64,000 nt of DNA from Cryptomeria japonica (taxonomy: Eukaryota; Streptophyta; Pinopsida; Cupressales; Cupressaceae). The notes under the pieces are model-generated. The model ran no database searches. It had not been told where the DNA came from and saw nothing but the letters and a program-made list of their open reading frames with translations. The stretch is from contig NC_081409.1 of NCBI RefSeq assembly GCF_030272615.1, positions 21,330,260 through 21,394,259 of the forward strand, written 5' to 3'. The translations under genes and the position numbers were made by a program. How positions within the stretch are numbered: position 1 is the stretch's first letter; every line of letters starts with the position of its first letter. This document shows positions 56,284 through 64,000 of the stretch, piece after piece.

Positions 56284-58566
56284 TATTAAAGTAATATTGT
56301 AATATTTCTATAATGGTCATTTTGTTATTAGGTAATTTCCTTTTCATAGTTAGTTCCTATTTAGAATGATTCTTTTCTGTCTTTCGTTTTTGTTTTAGAA
56401 ACTCTGCTTGTAATCTCTATTTAAGGAGGTTTCATCTCCTTTGTAACTATAGAACAACATCAAATGATCATTTCACAATATTAGAGGAGAGGTCATTGTT
56501 TGGCAAATTTTTTAATAAAAATCATAGCTTCATTGCCTAGAATTTATTTCAGAAGTTTTTTTTACGTTTTTTAATGAAAAATCGTGTTGTTCTTGTCTAA
56601 ATTATTTTCTGAAATTTTTGTTCAATTTTTAATAAAAATCAAACAAATATTTTTAAGAAATCATAGAAGGTTTTTTTAAGGAATTGTTGCAGAATCGTAG
56701 AGCTTGGGCCAAATCGTTTAAATCTATCTGTGTTCAAGGGTATTGTTCACAATTGACCTATTTAATTACAGATTTTCACAAGTTTCTGCTATAAATCACG
56801 CAAGATTTTGTAGAAATTCATGGTGATTTGAAATCCTTTTCTGCTGCACCTCGTGATTGGGTTCTTTCAACGAAGTTTTATGTGCAAAGGAGGCATCTAG
56901 GACCCTTCTTTCTCCCACGAGACTGATTTTGCACGATCGTGGCCTTTTCACGTGATTGAGGCATTTTTTTCACACAATGGCAATAGGTTTGCAATTTTTG
57001 CCACAGCTAGGGTTTTGGAACGATAGGATTTTTTATTTTTTGCACAATTTTTCTTAATCATGGATCTCTTTTTCTGTTTCTACATTTTTATAATTTTTTT
57101 CCAAAAAAAAATCATATTGGGTTTTCTGATTCTTTTCAAAAAAAATAATGATAGGCTTTTATTTTTTGAGTAATTTTTTCATACAAAAATCATGGGTTTT
57201 CTCCAAACTTCTGAGTTTGTGGGTTTTCTCCAGATTTTAAGTTCGTGGATTTTTACCGTTTTTCCACAAAATAAATGTTTTTGTCAATTTTTTCACAAAA
57301 TCGTGTGATTTCAACATCAGATCGAGGGTTTGATGATTTTTCCACAAAATCGTAGTGCTGTCTTATAGCAGCTTTTTTTTTTAAAATTTTGGACAAAATC
57401 GTAGGTTTTATGCCAATTTTTTTATCAACACATCAAAGAATTTTGAAAAGCTGATTTCGGTTTACGTGTCTCTTGATAGCAAAAGGGATGGCTTCATTAC
57501 CCAACACCCTATTGGAGGGATGGTTTCCACTGCTTGGTCATATGAAAAAGTTCTACAAAAAGTGTTCGCTGACTAGGAGTCCAACTAGGGAGGGTCTCAG
57601 TTGTAGGCTCATGTCACAGAGCATTCAGAGGAGTAGGGGGAAGCCTCCTATGCATTCATGGCCAAATGACCTGTAGTTTATGTCAAGTCTTTTGTAGGGT
57701 AGTGTTGTGCGTATCGCACACCCATCCCCGTCTTGGATAGGGACCCCCAGTTTGTGCCTTTCTGTCCTTGCAGAAGAGGAAGGGGATATGAAGGGTCAAG
57801 TGCCGCTAAAACCAAATTCGACCTCTAGGGCCGTATTGCGAACTTCAAACTCCCCAATTCTCGCAAGGTCACCTAAATGTGAAGAAAGAGTTAAAGCTTG
57901 CAAAGACATACGAATGCCGATTTTCGTCAAATGGGGGTTAAAAGTTAAAAATATCAAAACTTTGAAAAAGGTCACAAACCCCCGAAATTCGCCAGTGATG
58001 GATAAAATGAATTTTTTTTTAAACTTTGCAAAATACTCTAAATCGCCGAAGTTTGCTGAAGAGGGCGAAAGTGTCAAAGTTGTGAAAGTTCGCAAAGACC
58101 ACCAAATCACCAAAGTTCGCACTATAGGGTGAGATGTCAAGAGTTTTAAAGTTTGCATAAACCTGCCAAAACCCCAATTTTCGCTAGCTAAAGGTAAATT
58201 GCAAAGTTTGAGTTTGAAAGGAGCCTCTAATTGCCGAAGTCTGAGACTAATGAGAATTGCGAAATGTTATAAAGTTTTCAAAAGGCTCTCAAAAACGCCG
58301 AAGTTCGGCATCCATAGGAAGATCGCGGAGTTTTTAAGTTTGTATAAAACCTTGCAATCGCTTTCAATCCGTCGAAGTTCGCGTGAAGCAAAAATTGCGA
58401 ACCTATAAACCCTTGCGAAGATCACACCCCCCCCCCCATTTTCAACGTCATAGGTAAAATCGCAGAAGTTAAAGTCTAAAAATCCCGAAAATCGCTAAGG
58501 AGAAAAGATTGTCAAAATGTCAAAACTTTGCAAAAGGCTCTAAAAGTGCGAAATGTTTATGAAAAA

Positions 58567-58731
58567 TCTCCGAAGTTTGCAAAGTGGCTAAAATCCCCGA
58601 AGTTTGCAAAGTGGCTAAAATCTCCGAAGTTTGCAAAGTGGCTAAAATCCTCGAAGTTTGCAAAGTGGCTAAAATCCCCAAAGTTTGCAAAGTGGCTAAA
58701 ATCTTCGAAATTTTCAAAAGTGCCCAAAATC
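58567..58731 (+). repeat. 27-bp tandem repeat, about six units
   Basis: The unit contains CGAAGTTTGCAAAGTGGCTA followed by AAATCCC. As 27 is a multiple of three, it yields a periodic open frame on each strand (KSPKFAKWL repeated on plus), which I take as a by-product. Confidence 0.85.
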
Positions 58732-59638
58732 CCGAAATTCGCCATAAGGGGGCGAAAATGTCAGTTTTTAAACCTTTCAAAAGTGCCCAAAATCCCGAAA
58801 TTCGCCATGAAGGGGCGAAAATGTTAAATTTTTAAAAACCTTGCAATTGCTCTCAAACCCCCCGAAAATGTGAAAATAAAATAGTAAGGCGTTGACTTAA
58901 AGTTTGCGGAAGTGCCATTTAGGCCGAATTTCGAAAACGTCTAAGTATGAACTTTTTTAAACTTTTCGAACGCCCCTCTTGCCCGAAATTGCCAAGAACA
59001 ACTAAATTCACGGAAGGAGTAAAAGCGTTAAAACTTGGGAAATTTTCAAATGACCCTCCAGGTGTTAAATTTAATGTTTGTTAAATTAATTTTAATTTTT
59101 CAAATTAATTTATTAAAATGGGATTAATGGTTTGCAGGGCGCAGGATGCCATCGCAGAGAACCAAGTGAAGGCCTGAAAATGCAAATCGAAGAGAGATCG
59201 CAACCAAGGCCAAGCGCTCGAAGCTGGAGGAGAAAAGATGCAGTGCAGGATCAAAGCAATGAAGCATTGGGAAGCGTGCCACCCGAACAACAAGTTAAAG
59301 TTCACCACCAAAGACCGAAGAACACTCTGAATGCAACAATCATGCATTCTCGGGAAAAGTACACAACTAGATTTAACTCCAGAAGTTCAGTTTTTAAAAA
59401 CTGAAACTGTTTTATTATAAAACTGCCTGTGGGTCCCGCGCAAGATATTTTTGTGGACAGTTATGTCTAACTACCAAATTGACCGAATTAAAGCCAAATA
59501 GTGGCAGGTAGTTGGAATTGTGGTTGGTTGGATAACTGAGAATTGATTGGGCATGGATTAAGGCTGCCAGCTTTTGGATGGCAGGTTGCAGCCCTTGGAT
59601 GCAGTCAATCCTAGCCTCTGATTCAATATTGTAAAAAC

Positions 59639-59647
59639 TATAAAAGG
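59639..59647 (+). promoter_or_regulatory. TATA box of solo LTR D
   Basis: TATAAAAGG about 1.94 kb into the LTR, followed by a T-rich segment with TTGTAAAGGGTT as in solo LTR F. Confidence 0.55.
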
Positions 59648-60516
59648 CAGAGGCCTTTCTTTTGTAAAGGGTTAGAGATTTTTGTTAGATAGTTAGACAG
59701 TTGGTTAGAATTTTGTAGTTAGATTTTAGAAGATAGAATAAGTTAGATCTTAGCAGTAGCATAGAGACGCTGCAGGAATTGTTGTAATAGGCAGCTGAAA
59801 TCAATATATGAACATTGATTTGGTGTTTAATGTCTTGTTTTCATCCTGTTTGCATGGTTTCTTTCAGCTGGTTTAATTTTAGAGTGCAGGTATTTTAATG
59901 GTGAAGTGTGGAGGGGTATTTGATGCATTTCTGGTTCATACCATTGGGGGTCTGCTGATATTAGGTCACCATGCATGGTTAGTCTGAACCTAAAATGTGC
60001 TTAATTCAACTGTAGGTGTTCGTCTTAGGCTGTGTCAAAATTGGGTGCCTAAAACGAGTGTCTCCGGTCTAAAAATCTTTCATCTCTTGGAGCTTGCACC
60101 GTTTTTGTCTAGTTGTGAGGGTATCTCTGGCGAAACAAGAACTGGTTTATCGAAATTTGTCTACCCACTATATCAGCTATTATCATCCTTGTCCTTAGAC
60201 TACCTGAACCCTTCCCTTTTGATTTTATTTCGTAGTCTAAGAATCACAGCAGACCACCTTGTTGCAAAACGTAAGACCCCTTGTGCTCCAAGCAAATCAC
60301 ATCAATCACTGAGTAATCCCGCAGTCAAGACCTGACAACCAAACCTTGAGGTCGTCCCCTTTGATCAACAAAACCAGCATTAGGGATTTCCTTATCTCAA
60401 GAGAGGATAGGATACTCGACGAGTACATTCTATTCTGCATTGGCCGGATGAAGTCGCAAGTTCAGCGATTTCAGACACATCAACAGGTAGTTAGTACAAT
60501 GACCTTTAAGGGAGGG

Positions 60517-61663
60517 TATTAAAGTAAAATTGTAATATTTCTATAATGGTCATTTAGTTTGTTAGTTTAGGTAATTTCCTTTTCGTAGTTATTTCCTATT
60601 TAGAATGTTTATTTTCTGTCTTTTGTATATGTTTTAGAAACTCTACTTGTAATTTCTATTCAAGGAGCTTTCATCTGCTTTGTAAATATAAAACGACATC
60701 GAACTATCATTTCAAGATATCAAAGCAGAGGTAATTGTTTGGAAAAAAATTTAATAAAATTCGTAGCTTCATTTCCTAGAAATTATTTCTAGAAGTTTTT
60801 TTACGATTTTTTATGAAAAATCGTGCTTTTCTTACATAAATTATTTTCAAAAGTTTTTTGTTCGATTTTTAATAAAAGCCAAAGGATATTTTTGAGAAAT
60901 CACAAAAGGATTTTTCAAGGAATTGTTGCAAAATCACAAAGCTTGCGACAGGTTGTTTCAATCTATCTGTGTTCAAGGGTTTTTTTGCAACAAGGCTCTT
61001 TAATCGCATATTTTCACATAAGGGTTTCTACTATAAGTAGCATAGGATTTTGTGGAAATTTGTATTGATTTGAGAGCCTTTTCTACTATGTCGCGTGACT
61101 GGGTTCTTTCGGCGAAGTTTGATGTGCAAAGAACACATCTAGGGCCCCTTCTCTTTCCCACACGACTAATTTTGCACGCTAGTTGATTTTCATGTAATTG
61201 GGGCATTTTCTATGACGGCTAGGGTTTTGGAATGACAAGAATTCTAAGTTTTTGCACATTTTTTCTTAATAGTGGATCCATTTTTCTGTTCTTGGGTTTT
61301 CTGATTTTGTTCCAAAAAAACATGATGGGTTTTCGTCTTTTGCACAACTTTTTCATACAAAATTTCTCCAAATTTCTAAGTTTGTGGTTTTTCTCCAAAT
61401 TTTTTAGTTCATGGGTTTTTACTGTTTTTCCAAGAAACAAATGTTTCCACCAATTTTTTTAACGAAATCATGTGTGATTTCAGCATTGCATCGAGGGTTT
61501 GACGAATTTTACACAAAATCGTAGTGTTGTCTTATAGCAACTTTTTTTGACAATTTTCGGACAATCGTAGGTTTTAGGTTTTTGCCGATTTTTTTATCAA
61601 CAAAAAACAAAGTTTTTTGTAAAGCTAATCTCGGTTTTCATGTCTCTAGATAATAGAAGGGAT
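60517..61663 (+). mobile_element. second copia C leader sharing the 60517 LTR (tandem arrangement)
   Basis: After the LTR at 60517-60714, a decayed primer site (AGATATCAAAGC) and a leader (to 61663) repeat the copia C leader at 56490-57490 in order, with substitutions and indels. This gives LTR-internal-LTR-internal. The copy is broken at 61663 by the minus-strand element that follows, so its remaining part must lie beyond the window. Confidence 0.75.
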
Positions 61664-62002
61664 TGAAGAAGTTGAGGAAATACAACTTTAGAGATCCCAA
61701 GAACACCTGCATGCAAATACCTATCACAAGAGAAGAATGGAGGCACATAAAGCAAAAAAGCATAAATGCTCTAAAGAAAAAAATTATCATTCAGAAAGGG
61801 AATCAATCTAATGAACAAGTACAATACAATCCTTATAAAAGGATAATAGAAACCCTAAAAAAACCCTAAAGGGATAATATGTATTTAATAATTATTAAAT
61901 ACCTACAATATTTATTAAATGCCTAAGTTTAGCTTAAGCGTAGAGTTTAATAGACTAATAATTAAATAAATAATTATTAGCTAATACAAGATAACTCTAA
62001 CA
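61664..62002 (-). repeat. element E 3' LTR
   Basis: TGTTAGAG..CTTCA on the minus strand, with clean TG..CA ends. It differs from the partial 5' LTR by scattered substitutions and a small indel near 61855-61865. Confidence 0.85.
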
Positions 62003-62012
62003 CCCCCCCTTA
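62003..62012 (-). promoter_or_regulatory. element E polypurine tract
   Basis: Minus-strand TAAGGGGGGG adjoining the 3' LTR. Confidence 0.75.
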
Positions 62013-63690
62013 AGATGAACTTAGGGAGTAGCTAAAAAACTAAATGCATAAATCAAAAAATGCAACTACATGATGAAGGCAAATTTGGGTTCCAGCAACA
62101 AGGCCTGATGAGGTACCCAATCATAACCAAATCTCTATGAACTGGAGAAATAGAGAAAACCACATGGGAAAAAACTCTACTCCAAAAAGAAATGGAAAAG
62201 CAAGAAGAACACCACTGAAGCAGGAAATAGTTGCAAACACTGCCGAAGAGTAACTAATGATCTGAAGAACCTCCTCTGAAATAGAACATGACTAGGTAGA
62301 GAAGACTATAATCTGCATGAGTGCCATCAAATGGCACTACTCGAATCAGATGGCAAACAAAGGCAAACAACTGAACTCGAAGATACAGATGGCATGAGAC
62401 ACCAAAGCCTGAAGAGCTGATCAATCGAACCAAGGAAGCATTAGAACCAACAGGACAGACCTCCCCATAATGCTAAAAAGGGAGAGGGACAGGTACACTG
62501 AAAAGAACGGCCAACAAGAACTGCATGACGAAGAATCAGGAACATCGAAGGTGCAGAGAAAGTACATGGTGTCATGGAAAGAACACTCACTTGACACACA
62601 TCATGAGGCGAATGTCGTGGAAGGAACACTCACTGGACAACGGTAGATGGAAAACAAGGCAAACATCAACCCCCCCATGGCACTTTATAAGTAGTGCATG
62701 TACAATAAGGCACAAGAGGTGCAAGATTCCATGTAAACAATGCATGATGGCACTTTATCTCAGTGCGTTTGCATAAATACAAGCTACAATGATAAGAAGA
62801 CTGGAAATAGAAACGAGAACCAAAATAGAGACATCCTACCCAAAGAAGAGATCCCAAGACCTGAAACAACCAAGATATCCACCAGAGTGCTAAAAAGCAA
62901 AAAACTGAATAAAATATGCATGGAGCAGAATCTGGAAATAAAACTCATATGGCTAGAAAGTGCACAGAACAAGCTTTCCAACGATATAAAGTTTTCGAAA
63001 AACGAAGTTCGGATGCTCATTCTATGGCTCCCGAAGTGCAAAAAAGAGACCCCACTTTGACTGAAAAAAAACAGTCAAACAGCAAAATTGGAAAAAATTA
63101 CCACCATGACGAGGTCCGGCTCGGAACCAGCTTTCCGACGCCTATTTGTTTTCGAAAAAATGACTCCGTTTGCCCGAGTTATGGCCAAAAGAAAAAAAAA
63201 AACCCTTTTTTTGGGCATAAAAAGGGTTTAAAAAACGAAAATTTTCTGACACATTTGCAGGTACAGCCGTACAGATTTGTGTGCCTCGTAAAGCGTGCCA
63301 ATGAAAAAATCATGGCCCAGATGCACTTGTCACCGAAATAGGTCAAATTATATATCAAAATGACTGGAAACGCCCTTCGGAATCCAACAGTGGAGTCGTT
63401 TTTTGCCCAAACTGCTCTAAAAAAACTTTTAATGATTTTTTTGACGAATTTCTCAAAATTCGTGCCAAAAAAAGGTAAAACCAAAGAAAAAATTTCAAAA
63501 CCCAAATTTGTCAAATTTATATGGAAATGGGGGTTTTGGGGCGTTCTAAGCTCAACGGTGAGGTCCGTTTGAGCCCAAAATGATCAGAAACAAAACAGCT
63601 ACCCCAGATCCAATAAAAAATTCTTAAAAAACTTGAAACCCTCCTCCAAAAAAATTTCTGAAAAATCAGGAACAAGCAGCAACAGATGTA

Positions 63691-63703
63691 GGCTCTGATA
63701 CCA
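63691..63703 (-). promoter_or_regulatory. element E primer-binding site
   Basis: Minus-strand TGGTATCAGAGCC immediately after the 5' LTR end; initiator Met tRNA type. Confidence 0.85.
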
Positions 63704-64000
63704 TGAAGAAGTTGAGGAAATACAACTTCAGAGATCCCAAGAACACCTGCATGCAAATACCTGTCACAAGAGAAGAATGGAGGCACATAAAACAAAAAAG
63801 CATAAATGCTCTGAAGAAGAAAATTATCATTCAAAAAGGGAATCAATCTAATGAACGAGTCCAATACAATCCTTATAAAAGGATAATAGAAACCTTAAAG
63901 GTATGCAACCCTAAAGAAACCCTAAAGGGATAATGTGTATTTAATAATTAGAATACCTACAATATTTATTAAATGCCTAAGTTTAGCTTAAGCGTAGAGT
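63704..64000 (-). repeat. element E 5' LTR, partial
   Basis: The first 297 bp in plus coordinates match 61664 onward. The remaining ~40 bp are outside the window. Confidence 0.85.

Larger units (their letters stand above)
57703..60485 (+). mobile_element. solo LTR, 2.78 kb, inside copia C (solo LTR D)
   Basis: Starts TGTTGTGCGTATCGCACA (itself a small hairpin) and ends ACACATCAACA. GGTAG flanks it at 57698-57702 and 60486-60490. Comparison with the uninterrupted site in copia B (about 55370-55398) confirms the insertion point. A TATA box is at 59639-59647. The first 1.3 kb is built from diverged CGAAGTTTGC/CGAAATTCGCC motifs and includes a 27-bp tandem run. A 90-codon open frame at 59132-59404 has no recognised domain. 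Confidence 0.88.
56284..60714 (+). mobile_element. internally deleted copia element (copia C) with a nested solo LTR
   Basis: LTRs at about 56284-56475 and 60517-60714, both starting TATTAAAGT. The leader (about 56490-57470) is homologous to that of copia B. Gag and pol are reduced to the same gag-protease junction segment (YAFMAK, then VYVKSF, near 57645-57690). The remaining internal end is split by solo LTR D at 57703-60485. With that removed, the junction aligns with copia B up to the polypurine tract at about 60507-60516. Primer sites are decayed. Confidence 0.82.
61664..64000 (-). mobile_element. non-autonomous LTR element, minus strand, running off the right edge (element E)
   Basis: A 339-bp LTR at 61664-62002 is repeated from 63704 to the window end. 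Both start TGAAGAAGTTGAGG in plus coordinates. On the minus strand the right LTR is followed by the primer site TGGTATCAGAGCC (63691-63703), and the left LTR is preceded by a polypurine tract TAAGGGGGGG (62003-62012). The 1.7-kb internal region has no gag or pol motif on either strand. The left flank GGGAT (61659-61663) should be repeated beyond the right edge. Confidence 0.85.

Noticed and set aside
58528-58835. Periodic KSPKFAKWL protein and its antisense counterpart
   Set aside because: Explained by a 27-bp tandem repeat inside a solo LTR; there are no flanking coding features.

Overview
This window is a seed-plant nuclear segment made almost entirely of transposable elements. I found no intact host gene, no rRNA or tRNA gene, and nothing bacterial. 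Plant-type LINEs with a C-terminal RNase H, Ty1/copia and Ty3/gypsy elements primed by initiator-Met tRNA, several very large solo LTRs, and advanced decay of most copies suggest a large TE-rich genome. A gymnosperm is my inference, not something the sequence proves. Element edges were placed from target-site duplications (TSDs), terminal TG..CA, direct repeats, and reading frames that reconnect when an insertion is left out.

Layout, left to right: an acidic coding fragment with a tandem duplication (3-610); a minus-oriented solo LTR (1872-3602, TSD GTTTC) carrying a hairpin minisatellite; a second solo LTR (3698-5657) with a nested MITE; a nearly full Ty1/copia element, copia A (6786-12084, TSD ATAAA), with many C-to-T type stops; a minus-strand gag-only copia derivative (12469-17013) with a MITE in its left LTR; a plus-strand LINE ORF1 relic (about 17270-18745); a minus-strand LINE (18911-33168, TSD GTATGTACAA) with a long repeat-bearing 3' UTR, interrupted by a 4.9-kb insertion (23218-28134, TSD CCACC).

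That insertion (element 1) carries a degraded ~1,000-codon gene of a family I do not recognise. A plus-strand homologue lies just right of the LINE (element 2, gene 35055-38642). Upstream of it are 17 short palindromes whose arms differ from copy to copy yet mostly stay self-complementary. Neither element has any pol gene. These two elements are the best candidates for something undescribed.

Further right: a LINE RNase-H relic (40247-43270) split by a solo LTR (41161-42544, TSD AAGGC); a fairly young Ty3/gypsy chromovirus-like element (44660-52524, TSD CTCAA); two related internally deleted copia elements, copia B (53787-55602) and copia C (56284-60714, invaded by solo LTR 57703-60485, TSD GGTAG); a second leader copy sharing copia C's right LTR (60517-61663); and a minus-strand non-autonomous LTR element that runs off the right edge (61664 onward).

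Functionally only the transposon proteins matter: gag packages RNA, protease, reverse transcriptase, RNase H and integrase copy and insert, and the LINE endonuclease and RT perform target-primed insertion. Every pol gene here is interrupted, so none looks autonomous today.
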